A stretch of DNA of 64,000 bases, from the NCBI RefSeq assembly GCF_000196735.1, contig NC_014551.1, positions 3,839,001 through 3,903,000 on the forward strand, in the 5' to 3' direction. Position numbers and translations under genes: made by a program. This document shows positions 45,025-54,677 of this stretch, in pieces. The notes beneath the pieces were generated by a model, which was not told the origin of the DNA, searched no databases, and worked only from the letters and a program-made list of their open reading frames with translations. Position 1 is the first letter of the stretch, and every line of letters begins with the position of its first letter. This DNA comes from Bacillus amyloliquefaciens DSM 7 = ATCC 23350 (GTDB lineage Bacteria > Bacillota > Bacilli > Bacillales > Bacillaceae).

Positions 45025-46950
45025 TTGGAAACGAAATATTTAGATCTGCTCGCACAAAAATACGATTGTGAAGAAAAAGTGGTCACAGAAATCATAAATC
45101 TGAAAGCAATACTGAACCTGCCGAAAGGAACCGAGCATTTCGTCAGTGATTTGCACGGGGAGTATCAGGCATTCCAGCACGTGCTGCGGAATGGTTCAGG
45201 AAGAGTAAAAGAGAAGATCCGCGATATTTTCAGCGGTGTCATTTACGATAGAGAAATTGATGAACTGGCAGCATTGGTCTATTATCCGGAAGACAAACTC
45301 AAATTAATCAAACATGACTTTGATACAAAAGAAGCATTAAACGATTGGTATGAAGAAACGATTCATCGAATGATTAAGCTCGTTTCTTATTGCTCTTCCA
45401 AATACACCCGCTCCAAATTGCGCAAGGCGCTGCCTGCCCAATTTGCTTATATTTCTGAAGAGCTGCTGTACAAAACAGAACAAGCCGCCAACAAGGAACA
45501 ATATTATTCCGAAATCATAGAACAAATCATTGCGCTCGGCCAAGCCGATAAGCTGATCACCGGTCTTGCATACAGCACGCAGCGATTGGTGGTCGACCAT
45601 CTGCATGTTGTCGGCGATATTTACGACCGCGGACCCCAGCCTGATAAAATTATGGAAGAACTGATCAACTATCATTCAGTGGATATTCAATGGGGGAATC
45701 ATGATGTTCTCTGGATAGGCGCCTATTCCGGCTCGAAGGTATGCCTGGCCAATATTATCCGCATCTGTGCCCGCTATGACAACCTGGATATTATTGAAGA
45801 CGTCTACGGCATCAACCTGAGACCGCTCTTGAACCTGGCCGAAAAATATTATGATGATAACCCGTCTTTCCGCCCGAAAGCGGATGAAAACAGACCAGAA
45901 GATGAAATTAAGCAAATCACAAAAATTCATCAGGCGATCGCGATGATCCAATTCAAGCTTGAGAGCCCGATTATCAAGAGACGGCCGAACTTTAACATGG
46001 AGGAACGGCTGTTACTGGAAAAGATTGATTATGATCGAAATGAAATCACGCTGAACGGAAAAACATATCAACTGGAAAACACCTGCTTTGCGACGGTTAA
46101 TCCAAAGCAGCCGGATGAGCTATTAGAGGAAGAAGCGGAAGTCATGGACAAGCTGCTGTTCTCTGTTCAGCATTCCGAAAAGCTGGGCCGCCATATGAAC
46201 TTTATGATGAAAAAAGGCAGCCTTTACTTAAAATACAACGGCAACCTATTGATTCACGGCTGTATTCCTGTCGACGAAAACGGCAGCATGGAAACGATGA
46301 TGATTGAGGATAAAGCCTATGCGGGCCGTGAGCTGCTCGATGTATTTGAACGGTTCTTACGGAATGCCTTCGCCCACCCGGAAGAAACCGATGATCTGGC
46401 GACAGACATGGTCTGGTATTTATGGACAGGCGAGTATTCCTCCCTCTTCGGAAAACGCGCCATGACGACCTTTGAGCGGTATTTCATTAAAGAGAAAGAA
46501 ACGCATAAAGAAAAGAAAAACCCGTATTACTATTTGCGCGAAGACGAGGCAACCTGCCGAAACATCCTGAAAGAGTTCGGTCTCAACCCGGATCACGGCC
46601 ATATCATCAACGGCCATACACCGGTAAAAGAAATCGAAGGCGAAGATCCGATCAAAGCAAACGGAAAAATGATCGTCATCGACGGAGGCTTCTCTAAAGC
46701 CTACCAATCCACAACAGGCATCGCCGGCTACACGCTCTTATACAACTCTTACGGCATGCAGCTCGTCGCCCATAAACACTTTAACTCAAAGGCCGAAGTG
46801 CTGAGCACCGGAACCGACGTCTTAACAGTGAAACGCTTAGTCGACAAAGAGCTGGAGCGGAAGAAAGTAAAAGAAACGAATGTTGGCGAGGAACTGCTGA
46901 AGGAAGTGGCTATTTTGGAGAAACTGCGGGAGTATCGGTATATGAAGTGA
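45025..46950 (+). CDS. fbp: Fbp, class III fructose-1,6-bisphosphatase
   Basis: The 641-residue enzyme dephosphorylates fructose-1,6-bisphosphate in gluconeogenesis. It belongs to the calcineurin-like metallophosphatase class: [12 protein letters not shown] near residue 38, [14 protein letters not shown] near residue 190, [11 protein letters not shown] near residue 220, and INGHTPVKE near residue 530. The TTG start ([13 protein letters not shown]) follows GGGGATGGA. The transposon ends 46 bp before the start codon. The ribosome site is intact, but the natural promoter appears to be separated. Confidence 0.95.
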   Translation: METKYLDLLAQKYDCEEKVVTEIINLKAILNLPKGTEHFVSDLHGEYQAFQHVLRNGSGRVKEKIRDIFSGVIYDREIDELAALVYYPEDKLKLIKHDFDTKEALNDWYEETIHRMIKLVSYCSSKYTRSKLRKALPAQFAYISEELLYKTEQAANKEQYYSEIIEQIIALGQADKLITGLAYSTQRLVVDHLHVVGDIYDRGPQPDKIMEELINYHSVDIQWGNHDVLWIGAYSGSKVCLANIIRICARYDNLDIIEDVYGINLRPLLNLAEKYYDDNPSFRPKADENRPEDEIKQITKIHQAIAMIQFKLESPIIKRRPNFNMEERLLLEKIDYDRNEITLNGKTYQLENTCFATVNPKQPDELLEEEAEVMDKLLFSVQHSEKLGRHMNFMMKKGSLYLKYNGNLLIHGCIPVDENGSMETMMIEDKAYAGRELLDVFERFLRNAFAHPEETDDLATDMVWYLWTGEYSSLFGKRAMTTFERYFIKEKETHKEKKNPYYYLREDEATCRNILKEFGLNPDHGHIINGHTPVKEIEGEDPIKANGKMIVIDGGFSKAYQSTTGIAGYTLLYNSYGMQLVAHKHFNSKAEVLSTGTDVLTVKRLVDKELERKKVKETNVGEELLKEVAILEKLREYRYMK

Positions 46951-46990
46951 GAAATTTTCAGGGTTCAGAGGTGATTCTCTGGGCTCTTTT

Positions 46991-47476
46991 TTACGGTTTT
47001 CCGTAACAGTCATACTGAGACCCTTCCACTTTATTTAAAACCGATTTAACAGCTTCTTCAATCTCCTTATAACCCGTACATCTGCAAATATTGGACTCCA
47101 GCCAATTTTTTATCGTTTCATCACTTGCATTTGGCTCAGTATTCACTAAAGCATGACAATTCATTAGAAAACCCGGCGTACAATAACCGCACTGAAACGC
47201 AAATTTTTCAACAAAGGCCTTTTGAATTGGCGTATTGATGAGGCCTTCAATTGTCGTAATTTCCCTTCCTTCACCTTCTGCCGCAAGCATTAAACAAGAT
47301 TTCATCGGTATCCCATCCATTAAAACCGTACAGGCGCCGCAATCACCATTTAAGCAGCCTGGCTTTGAACCAGTTAACCCAAGACGAAGACGAAGGGCAT
47401 ATAACAAAGTATCGGCCGGTCTGACAGTAATCTGTCTTTCCTGGCCATTTACTTTCAATGTAATAGGATCAGACAT
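46991..47476 (-). CDS. [2Fe-2S] subunit of a molybdenum hydroxylase
   Basis: The 161-residue protein has the two-cluster signature of XdhC/CoxS-type small subunits. The plant-type ferredoxin motif is CLNGDCGACTVLMDG near residue 45. The alpha-helical cluster is CGYCTPGFLMN near residue 98 plus CRCTGYKEI near residue 133. It passes electrons from the Mo centre to FAD. It is the last gene of the operon and overlaps the FAD-subunit gene by 8 bp. It resembles PucE of B. subtilis in type. Confidence 0.92.
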   Translation of the reverse strand: MSDPITLKVNGQERQITVRPADTLLYALRLRLGLTGSKPGCLNGDCGACTVLMDGIPMKSCLMLAAEGEGREITTIEGLINTPIQKAFVEKFAFQCGYCTPGFLMNCHALVNTEPNASDETIKNWLESNICRCTGYKEIEEAVKSVLNKVEGSQYDCYGKP

Positions 47477-48311
47477 GTGGACCTCCTTCTAATTCATATA
47501 AGGCATCTAAGATTGTATGCTGTAAAACAAATATTCGATAGTCGCTTGAGCCTTCTGCGCCATCAAGAATAGGTTTCGGCAGATACTGTAAAGACCTGCG
47601 TACCCTTTCTTCTAATGAGCAGCTTTTATCGTTAAACATAGCCTCCATTTCAACAGAACGAAAAGGAAATGGACATACGCCGCTAAAGGCCATTCTAATC
47701 TTTTCATCTTTTTTCAGTGCACAAACTGTCACCAATGGATATCCGACATTCCACTGCTGTCTTCTTTTTATACTGACAAATGGCAAGTCTGTATACGTCC
47801 GGTCTATAACGATATGAAATAAAAAATCTCCTTTTTGCAGTTGTATTTCCCTGTTAAATATTTTATTTATAGAATGGTAATGAAGCCCCGCTCTCCCTGC
47901 AATCCCTATCAAACTATCCGAAATCAGCAACGGCAGCACGGCCTCACGGTAATAGATGCTCCCGCAAATATTTCCGCCCAGACTGATTTTATTTCGAGTC
48001 GTCCGATCCGCAATTTCACTCACTGTTTTACTTAATAACGGGAATGGATTTTCTTCCTCCACTTTCGTTAATGACACACCCGCTCCGATTACCAGATCAT
48101 TTTCATAAAAACCAATGGTATGAAATCCCGGAAGTGCGTTAATATCTATCACCGCATCCGTATAGATGAGATTCAGCCTTCCTAACGTTATAATTTCTGT
48201 ACCGCCGGAATAATACATTGGTGTTTTCTTTTCGGCCGCAAGAGAGTGAAATAGATTAGTTGTTTCTTGAATGGTCTTCGGTTTAAAATAGTCAAAATCA
48301 AACGGTATCAT
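47469..48311 (-). CDS. FAD-binding subunit of a molybdenum hydroxylase
   Basis: The 280-residue protein is of the CoxM/PucC type. The FAD-binding segments are YYSGGTEIITLGRL near residue 34 and the second motif TTRNKISLGGNICGS near residue 107. The gene overlaps the Mo-subunit gene by 14 bp upstream and the Fe-S gene by 8 bp downstream, so the three subunits are translationally coupled. The order Mo-FAD-FeS differs from pucCDE (FAD-Mo-FeS). Confidence 0.9.
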   Translation of the reverse strand: MIPFDFDYFKPKTIQETTNLFHSLAAEKKTPMYYSGGTEIITLGRLNLIYTDAVIDINALPGFHTIGFYENDLVIGAGVSLTKVEEENPFPLLSKTVSEIADRTTRNKISLGGNICGSIYYREAVLPLLISDSLIGIAGRAGLHYHSINKIFNREIQLQKGDFLFHIVIDRTYTDLPFVSIKRRQQWNVGYPLVTVCALKKDEKIRMAFSGVCPFPFRSVEMEAMFNDKSCSLEERVRRSLQYLPKPILDGAEGSSDYRIFVLQHTILDALYELEGGPHV

Positions 48312-50637
48312 CTTTCCACCCCATTTGCGTCCTCCATAATTGTTCGGGAATGAGAGGGAGCTGATTCAATTGGACACCTAAAGCGGCAGAAAGGCAATTT
48401 CCTAATGCTGCCGGCATCCCCAACAGTCCATGTTCCCCTGCGCCGCGTGCTCCATAAGGCGCAATAACATGCGGGGTTTCAACAAATTCAATGATATATT
48501 CAGGCTGCTCTCCATAGTGAAGGGGTCTGTATGTTCTAAGTTGAGGATTTAATACTCTTCCATATGGATCAAAATCAAAGGTTTCTCTTCCTCCAAATGC
48601 GATTCCCATACTCATCCCCCCCATCACTTGACCCAATGCAGCTTTTTCATTCAATACAGTTCCTATATCCACAACAGAATAAGCTTTTGTAATTCGATAC
48701 GTATAATCCCGTTTATCCAGCTCAACTTCAATTCCCTGAGCACCTACAGCCCACTCGGGTCCCGGCTTTCCTTTTCCGGTTTCCGGGTCTAAATTCGTCA
48801 TCCGGGTTAATGTGTAGCTGCCGCTCGCCATAATTTGCCCGCCAATGGTATTTCCATTTGGAAACGTATATCCGTAAGCGATGTCTTTTATGTCAACATA
48901 CACATTCGGATTATCTAAAAAATAAACCTTTCCATCAGCCACTTCTAATTCCTCGACAGGAACTCTTAAAACACATGATGCCACGGCCTTAAGCTTTCGA
49001 ATGGCTTCCTCCGCCGCATTCAGTACGGCTCTTCCTCCCATTAAAGTCCCTCTGCTGCCTACGGTTTTCCAGTGCTCAGGTGTTGTTTGTGTATCTATAA
49101 GCATTTTTACGTGAATTTTACTTATATCCATTTTCATTCGTTCCGCTAAGATTTGGGCTAACACTGTTTTTGTCCCTGTGCCAATTTCCACTACCCCTGA
49201 CATCAAATTAATGCTTCCGTCAGGATTAAAGGTTAAAATAACCCCTGAAGTTGCATTTGTATCAAATGTTGACGTTTTCCAAATACAGCTGATCCCCTTT
49301 GCCCGTATCTTCCGATCATCGATTTCAATTCTCTGTCCCTCATCCCAATTCATTAATTCCTTCAATCTTTCAATACATTTTGGTACATTTCCGACCGTGC
49401 TTGAATTGAGAAGAACTTGAGTAGGGGTCGTATCACCGGGACGAATGGCATTTTTATAGCGGAGTTCCAACGGGTCCATATTCAGCTTTTCCGCCAATAC
49501 ATCCATTGTTCGCTCAAAGGCAAATAAAACTTCAGCATGACTGTAGCCTCTATATGCACTGAGATATGGATGATTCGTATACATACAATATGAATCACAC
49601 CATACATGGTCGATTGCGTATGGACCCGTACAATCAACCACTGCGGCTCGACTGACGTCAACTCCTTTATCAGAGTATGCTCCGCTATCAAATAAAAACT
49701 GAATGTCTGCCGCCTTTAAGATTCCATCCTTTGTTGCGCCTAATTTTACAATGGCATCCAATCCTATATGAGCAGGAGACGTAATCATATCCTCTTCTCT
49801 CGAATTAAATAATTTTACGGCCCGGCCTCCAGCCGCTTTTGATGCCAAATAGGCAATAACCTCTAACTGAACCGCTGATTTTCCCCCGTATGCCCCTCCT
49901 ACTAAAGGTGTTTTGACGATAACCTTTCCGGGTTCTATTCCAAAATACCACTGCATTAATTTTTTAATGGCAAAAGGAGCTTGAGAGGATGTTGTAATGA
50001 TAATGTCCCCATCAGCTTGAATTTCAGCAATCGAGCATCTTGTTTCCATAGCAGCGTGATCAGAGGGATTAAAGGAAATGTTGAACTCTGCTGTCACATG
50101 ACTTTCCCTGAACCCGACTTCAATATTTCCTTTTCTGACTTTATCCAGGTTTGCGATATTCGTCTTCGGAACGGGATAAACACCTTCCTTCTTCTCATAA
50201 CGGTCCAAATGTTCATGGACGAGGGGAGCATCCTTTTGGAAGGCCTCCCGGGGAGAATTTACGACGGGAAGAGGTTGATAGGACACCTTGATGGCATGCA
50301 CTGCCTTTTTAGCTATGATCGGATTTTCCGCAACAACAACAGCAACCGGCTCACCGTGGTATCTGACTTTTTTATAAGCAATCGGCGACCTGTCTTTAAT
50401 TTCTTCACCGACGAGCGGAAAAGGTTCATCCCCCAATATCGCTATTACTCCGGGAATCTTCCAAGCTTCTGAAAAGTCAATAGATGCAATATCGGCATGA
50501 GCATATGGACTGATCAGCATTTTCGCGTGCAGTGCACCTGTTTCTTGAAAATCATCTGTATATTTCGCCTTACCTGTCACTTTTTCAAGGGCTTCTTTTC
50601 GAATAACACTTTTCCCGATATACCCCAACTCATTCAC
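48298..50637 (-). CDS. molybdopterin-binding large subunit of a xanthine-dehydrogenase-family enzyme
   Basis: The 779-residue protein is the catalytic subunit. Seen are the N-terminal hammerhead domain (GKAKYTDDFQETGALHAKML), the glycine-rich GGAYGGKSAVQLE near residue 250, and GARGAGEHGLLGMPAALGN near residue 740, which contains the catalytic Glu. The GTG start overlaps the stop of the MobA-like gene (GTGA). The substrate could be a purine, an N-heterocycle or an aromatic aldehyde and cannot be fixed from these motifs. Confidence 0.92.
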   Translation of the reverse strand: MNELGYIGKSVIRKEALEKVTGKAKYTDDFQETGALHAKMLISPYAHADIASIDFSEAWKIPGVIAILGDEPFPLVGEEIKDRSPIAYKKVRYHGEPVAVVVAENPIIAKKAVHAIKVSYQPLPVVNSPREAFQKDAPLVHEHLDRYEKKEGVYPVPKTNIANLDKVRKGNIEVGFRESHVTAEFNISFNPSDHAAMETRCSIAEIQADGDIIITTSSQAPFAIKKLMQWYFGIEPGKVIVKTPLVGGAYGGKSAVQLEVIAYLASKAAGGRAVKLFNSREEDMITSPAHIGLDAIVKLGATKDGILKAADIQFLFDSGAYSDKGVDVSRAAVVDCTGPYAIDHVWCDSYCMYTNHPYLSAYRGYSHAEVLFAFERTMDVLAEKLNMDPLELRYKNAIRPGDTTPTQVLLNSSTVGNVPKCIERLKELMNWDEGQRIEIDDRKIRAKGISCIWKTSTFDTNATSGVILTFNPDGSINLMSGVVEIGTGTKTVLAQILAERMKMDISKIHVKMLIDTQTTPEHWKTVGSRGTLMGGRAVLNAAEEAIRKLKAVASCVLRVPVEELEVADGKVYFLDNPNVYVDIKDIAYGYTFPNGNTIGGQIMASGSYTLTRMTNLDPETGKGKPGPEWAVGAQGIEVELDKRDYTYRITKAYSVVDIGTVLNEKAALGQVMGGMSMGIAFGGRETFDFDPYGRVLNPQLRTYRPLHYGEQPEYIIEFVETPHVIAPYGARGAGEHGLLGMPAALGNCLSAALGVQLNQLPLIPEQLWRTQMGWKDDTV

Positions 50638-51248
50638 TCCCCGAATTTATTCAGCAGCAGAGTATAATCTTCAACTGTATCTACGTCATAAAAAAGCAAA
50701 GGGTCTTGAAAGCTGATCATTTTTCCCGTATTACTTTTACGGATTACATACCGAGCGCCTTGGTCTCCCTTTAACTGATGCAATAGCGGAAAACATTGTT
50801 TGGAGAATAGGATTGGGGGCATAGGAAGATGTTGATTTTCAGCAGCAATAAATGAATAGCGGTGCTCCTTTTGATAGGAATCAATTAACGTATTGATGAT
50901 ATCTGCGGTGACAAATGGCTGATCTGCAAGAAGAATGATAACAGCGTCAGCCTCATACTCTAACGCTCTTTTTAACCCGCATTGTATGGAGTGGCCTTGG
51001 CCCTTATCCGCTTGTTCGCATTCTACTTGGCTCCACTTATTTACCATAGGATCTAAAAAGAAAAAAGCCGAGAGCCAATGCAGTGAATCTCCCTTTCTGG
51101 TGATAATGAAAATATGATCTAATTTAGATAACAAGGTATTTTTAAGCGCTATACTTCCCAGAGAAACTCCATTGAGAAATAAACTTCGCTTATCCGTCCC
51201 CATACGTCTGCTTGTACCGGCTGCCAGGTAAATGGCTGCTGTTTTCAT
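50634..51248 (-). CDS. MobA/MocA-type molybdopterin nucleotidyltransferase
   Basis: The 204-residue protein probably attaches CMP to molybdopterin to form the cofactor of the hydroxylase, as MocA does, or has the role of PucB. The nucleotide-binding start is YLAAGTSRRMGTDKRSL. A second conserved part is VIILLADQPFVTADII near residue 105. Its ATG overlaps the restored stop of the XdhC-family gene (ATGA). It is co-transcribed with the subunit genes. Confidence 0.88.
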   Translation of the reverse strand: MKTAAIYLAAGTSRRMGTDKRSLFLNGVSLGSIALKNTLLSKLDHIFIITRKGDSLHWLSAFFFLDPMVNKWSQVECEQADKGQGHSIQCGLKRALEYEADAVIILLADQPFVTADIINTLIDSYQKEHRYSFIAAENQHLPMPPILFSKQCFPLLHQLKGDQGARYVIRKSNTGKMISFQDPLLFYDVDTVEDYTLLLNKFGE

Positions 51249-51319
51249 AAAACAGACCCTTGTTTTCGCATTTTTTTGATCATCTCGCCAACAATACTTA
51301 CGGCAATTTCCTCAGAGCC

Positions 51320-52267
51320 TTATGCGCCAATGGAAAGTCCGATAGGGGAATGAATATCCTCCGGAATCTCAGCCCCGCCTAATAGGCGTTCCGTACGCCT
51401 TCTGGGGCCTAATACACCTTTATAAAACACATCTTCATCTTTGAATTTATGTAAAATGGTCCGATCTTTTTGAAAGCTGTGTGTCATTATGATAATAAAA
51501 TCCCTGTGTGTAATGCTCAGGCCCTCCATTACTTCTTCCAATACTCCGACAATCAAATGGCCGGCTGCAGGAAAATGGCCGTTATGACATAAAGCAGGAC
51601 GCCAGTCAATCACCGTCACATGAAAGCCCGTACCAGCCGCCAAAGAAACCAATGGCTTAGCATCTTCGCCCGCTCCAAAAACATATAAACAAGGTTTTGG
51701 AATCATCTGATGGATAAAAAATAAATCAGATGTATGTTCATCCTTTTTGATTCCCTTTTCCGTATCATAAAGGGGGTTTTTCAGTTTTTGAACTTGCTCC
51801 ATAAAATCCCCGGTTCCAAACACGCTGCCGTCTTCAGCTATATACATATCTTCCTTTGGCTCTAACGTTTCCGTGAATCGTTTCACTCGGGTCACAGACT
51901 TTTTTCCATCTAAACATTTCTTGACTGTCAGCAGATGTCTTTCCAATTCCCCTTTGACAGGCTCAAGTAAAACCGTCAAAACACCGTTACAGCCAACGCC
52001 CTGCCCCCAGGATAAATCGTCCTCCGCACTCATATCAAAGTGAACAATCAACGGCTCTCCCGCAGCCCACACCTGCTCTGACCTTTCAGCAAGATCGTCT
52101 TCCAGACAACCGGCGGATAACATTCCGACTCTTGTTTTGTCCCCTAAAATTAACATGGAGGCGCCTTCTTTCTTATAAGCGGACCCCTCTGTTTTAATGA
52201 TGGTAGCCAGTACCTTAGGTTTTGCAGAATTCGCGATGACATCCAAAATCCGGTGTATATCATCCAT
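51320..52267 (-). CDS. XdhC/CoxI-family maturation factor, truncated by an in-frame TAA
   Basis: The 315-residue protein has the XdhC N-terminal domain (STILKTEGSAYKKEGASMLI-type opening, CLEDDLAE) and the C-terminal Rossmann domain (YVFGAGEDAKPLVSLAAGTGFH near residue 195, given in two parts: YVFGAGEDAKPL, VSLAAGTGFH). Such factors sulfurate and insert the Mo cofactor. The frame ends at TAA (51320-51322) after SPIGLSIGA. It continues in frame as GSEEIAVSIVGEMIKKM to a TGA that overlaps the next start codon as ATGA. This is the expected XdhC end. One change (CAA or GAA to TAA) removed about 26 residues. Confidence 0.88.
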   Translation of the reverse strand: MDDIHRILDVIANSAKPKVLATIIKTEGSAYKKEGASMLILGDKTRVGMLSAGCLEDDLAERSEQVWAAGEPLIVHFDMSAEDDLSWGQGVGCNGVLTVLLEPVKGELERHLLTVKKCLDGKKSVTRVKRFTETLEPKEDMYIAEDGSVFGTGDFMEQVQKLKNPLYDTEKGIKKDEHTSDLFFIHQMIPKPCLYVFGAGEDAKPLVSLAAGTGFHVTVIDWRPALCHNGHFPAAGHLIVGVLEEVMEGLSITHRDFIIIMTHSFQKDRTILHKFKDEDVFYKGVLGPRRRTERLLGGAEIPEDIHSPIGLSIGA

Positions 52268-52337
52268 TTTGATTTCCCCCGCTTTTACCTGATCATATCT
52301 GCATCTGTATAACCATATTCTTTTTTTCCAGAAAACA

Positions 52338-53357
52338 TTACAAACGTTTCAGCAATTTCTTCGTTTCTAAAAAAAAAGAGTCTTTAAAGACCTTATGATC
52401 GGGCGGCGGGTACAACTGCATTTTGGAACGGAGAGCTTCCAATAACATGTTCTGTTCCTTCTGTTTCCAATTGTCTGTTTCACCCTGCTGTATTCCTTTA
52501 AAACCCTCAAAAAATTCACTTAACACTTTGAAGTCATTGCCCAGCTCCATTTTGTCACTTGAAGATAAAAGCCCTTCTTTTTCCCATTCTTTTAACGTTT
52601 TCACTATATTTGATATATACTCATACCCTGCATTCATCTTTTGTATCTCTATTTGATATCTTGAAAGAATGATTTTATGCTTTTTACGGATTGGGTTGAA
52701 TTTTAAGCTGTCAGAGGCTGTTTGCAGCATCTCTTTTGCCGTATGCAGCTCCTGCAGAAGATTGTTCATTTTATACTCCACAAGGTTCCCCTTTCCTTGT
52801 CCCCACTCTGATTGAACCCATTTGGAAAGGTCAGAAAGTGTGTCAGAAAGCTGACGAGCCAATGATCGAAATGAGTCCGCTGCCTTTTTTGTAAAGTCCG
52901 GCGGAAAAAGGAACATATGAACCAGAATAGCGATGATGACGCCGATCACCGTATCGATTATTCGATCCATTGCATAATCTTTGGAGTGTCGTTCAAACGT
53001 AAATACCAATAAAATGGTGAGGGCTACCTGATGTAAAACCGTTTCATCTATTCGTAACCACCTTGCAATATAGGTCCCGCCTAATAGTAACAGCCCCAGC
53101 ATCCAGCCATTCATTGGCAAGTGACTGACAAGATAGGATGTTAACAAGATCCCAATCGCAGTTCCCGCAATACGATGAAAAGAAAATCGAATCGACTGAT
53201 CTATGGTTGGCTGCAAACATAAGATAACAGATAGAGGTGCTAAATAGGGGTGATGAGAGCCCGCCAGTTTTGCCGCTTCCCAAGAAACAGCAGAGGCAAG
53301 CGCCATCTTCCAAACCAACGATGTGTTGTTTTGATTTTTTTTACTTGTTTTCACCAT
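52338..53357 (-). CDS. FUSC-like aromatic-acid-exporter-family membrane protein
   Basis: The ATG at 53357 (MVKTSKKNQNNTSLVWKMAL), behind AAAGGAGGG, gives 339 residues. The N-terminal half has about six membrane helices with YLAPLSVILCLQPTIDQSIR and FHRIAGTAIGILLTSYL. These are typical of the YqjA/FUSC domain. The C-terminal half is helical and soluble. It begins the minus-strand group that continues with the XdhC gene 70 bp later. It may export an aromatic product or substrate of the hydroxylase; this link is inferred from position. Confidence 0.82.
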   Translation of the reverse strand: MVKTSKKNQNNTSLVWKMALASAVSWEAAKLAGSHHPYLAPLSVILCLQPTIDQSIRFSFHRIAGTAIGILLTSYLVSHLPMNGWMLGLLLLGGTYIARWLRIDETVLHQVALTILLVFTFERHSKDYAMDRIIDTVIGVIIAILVHMFLFPPDFTKKAADSFRSLARQLSDTLSDLSKWVQSEWGQGKGNLVEYKMNNLLQELHTAKEMLQTASDSLKFNPIRKKHKIILSRYQIEIQKMNAGYEYISNIVKTLKEWEKEGLLSSSDKMELGNDFKVLSEFFEGFKGIQQGETDNWKQKEQNMLLEALRSKMQLYPPPDHKVFKDSFFLETKKLLKRL

Positions 53358-53675
53358 ACGCCCCCTCCTTTCAAAAACCTTTTCCATTAGGTTTCCGTTA
53401 CGCAAAGGGATTTATACTGATATATGGAAAAAGCGAAAAGAAGGGAGAACGTTAGCAAATGATACATTATTTACTACTCTTGCAGGTGCTTCACCTTTCT
53501 TGATAGCTTCGCCCCAGATATGAAGACCGCCCCCCTATGACTTTCGAAGGGAAACACACAAACCTTGTTGGTTAAGCGCAATGGAATTGGGTGAATTTTT
53601 TATCATTTTATATGGTAAGGGTTTAAGAAGCAGAATGCCTTTGTTAGTATGGCAACCAAAGGAGGAGGATCAATT

Positions 53676-54230
53676 ATGCAAAGCAGAATAAAGCTAACCG
53701 CAGTGAAACTGGCAGCCTTGGTATTCCTAGTAGGTGCCTTTGCCCTCCCGGTTTTACCTCATGCTGCGGCTGCCGCAGAATCCCAAGCTACATACAAAGT
53801 TGAAAACCTCAACGACAGTGAGCTGAAGATGACGTTCAATCATGCAGATGTTCATATTGACGCTAAAGGCAATGCAACCCTAAAAGACAACATAACGGGC
53901 GAGGAGCAGGCTCTTCCGAAAAGCTCTACTGACAAAAATGGTGACCCCGTTACACTGAAATACGAAAAAATCAAAAATGGCGTTTTAGTCAAAGTAGTAA
54001 ACAAAGACTCTGGAAAAACGAGCGGGGCAATCAGCACCCAATCAGTCGGGAAATGTATTTTAGGTACTGGCGGCGGTGCGGTAACTGGCGGAGGCACACT
54101 GGGTCTTGCAGGAGCTGCTGTAGGAACCGTCACAATACCCGGCATCGGAACAGTAGGAGCGGGTGCCGTTGGAGCAATTACCGGCGCTGTTGGCGGCGCA
54201 ATGACAGGAGCTGCCGCATCTTGCTTTTAA
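53676..54230 (+). CDS. secreted Gly/Ala-rich protein, candidate bacteriocin precursor
   Basis: The ATG at 53676, behind AGGAGGAGG, gives 184 residues. A Sec signal peptide is clear (hydrophobic LAALVFLVGAFALPVLP, cleavage near HAAAAAES). A charged middle part follows (residues 35-120). The last 60 residues form a Gly/Ala/Val-rich segment bounded by the only two cysteines, beginning GKCILGTGGG and ending AAASCF. The pattern suggests a membrane-active, disulfide-closed peptide released from a precursor. A hairpin and a small membrane protein gene follow. I recognise no named family. Confidence 0.75.
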   Translation: MQSRIKLTAVKLAALVFLVGAFALPVLPHAAAAAESQATYKVENLNDSELKMTFNHADVHIDAKGNATLKDNITGEEQALPKSSTDKNGDPVTLKYEKIKNGVLVKVVNKDSGKTSGAISTQSVGKCILGTGGGAVTGGGTLGLAGAAVGTVTIPGIGTVGAGAVGAITGAVGGAMTGAAASCF

Positions 54231-54238
54231 TCATGAAG

Positions 54239-54264
54239 AAAAAGGGGCCCGCGCCCCTTTCTTT
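54239..54264 (+). terminator. attenuator-like hairpin between precursor and partner gene
   Basis: AAAGGGGC-CCGC-GCCCCTTT followed by CTTTC lies between the secreted protein and the small membrane gene. It can limit read-through so that the second gene is made in smaller amount. Confidence 0.65.
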
Positions 54265-54288
54265 CACTAACTATGGAAGGTGGTCAAC

Positions 54289-54450
54289 ATGTACAAAATC
54301 ATCATTCCTTCAATACTAACCATCTTCATTCTCTGGATACTCTTACAGATTTCCCTGGAGATAAGCATCGTTAAGAATCCATTGAATTATTTTATTGTAT
54401 TCATTGTCTTCTTTCTCTTTATAAAGATGGTGAAAGAGAAGCAACAGTAG
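54289..54450 (+). CDS. small two-helix membrane protein, candidate immunity protein
   Basis: This 53-residue frame begins MYKIIIPSILTIFILWILLQ and ends FIKMVKEKQQ. It has two hydrophobic helices and a basic tail, the usual design of small bacteriocin immunity proteins. A GGAAGGTGG site lies six bases before the ATG. It follows the Gly-rich secreted protein by 58 bp, in the same direction. The role as immunity factor is inferred from context only. Confidence 0.65.
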   Translation: MYKIIIPSILTIFILWILLQISLEISIVKNPLNYFIVFIVFFLFIKMVKEKQQ

Positions 54451-54468
54451 TTTGCAACTAATAAGCTG

Positions 54469-54502
54469 GAAACCAGATTTGTGTTGGAATCTGGTTTTTT
54501 TG
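54469..54502 (+). terminator. terminator after the candidate immunity gene
   Basis: AAACCAGATT ... AATCTGGTTTTTTT is a strong Rho-independent hairpin. Confidence 0.85.
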
Positions 54503-54677
54503 TGTTTTTATTCACTATATATAAATCCTTTGCTGAAAGACAACAACAGAATCAACAGAAAACTAAACTCTAACGGCTATTTTGTCAAATCGGTCTGCTA
54601 AATGTTATTAGCAAAATTTTCATTAAACCCTATATCAAATTACTTGATACTATAGTTAATTTCGCTCGATCTTTCAC

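Noticed and set aside
54053..54319. Arg/Cys/Ser-rich plus-strand frame within the Gly-rich secreted protein gene
   Set aside because: It is a frame shadow caused by the repetitive GGC/GGA codons of the real gene.
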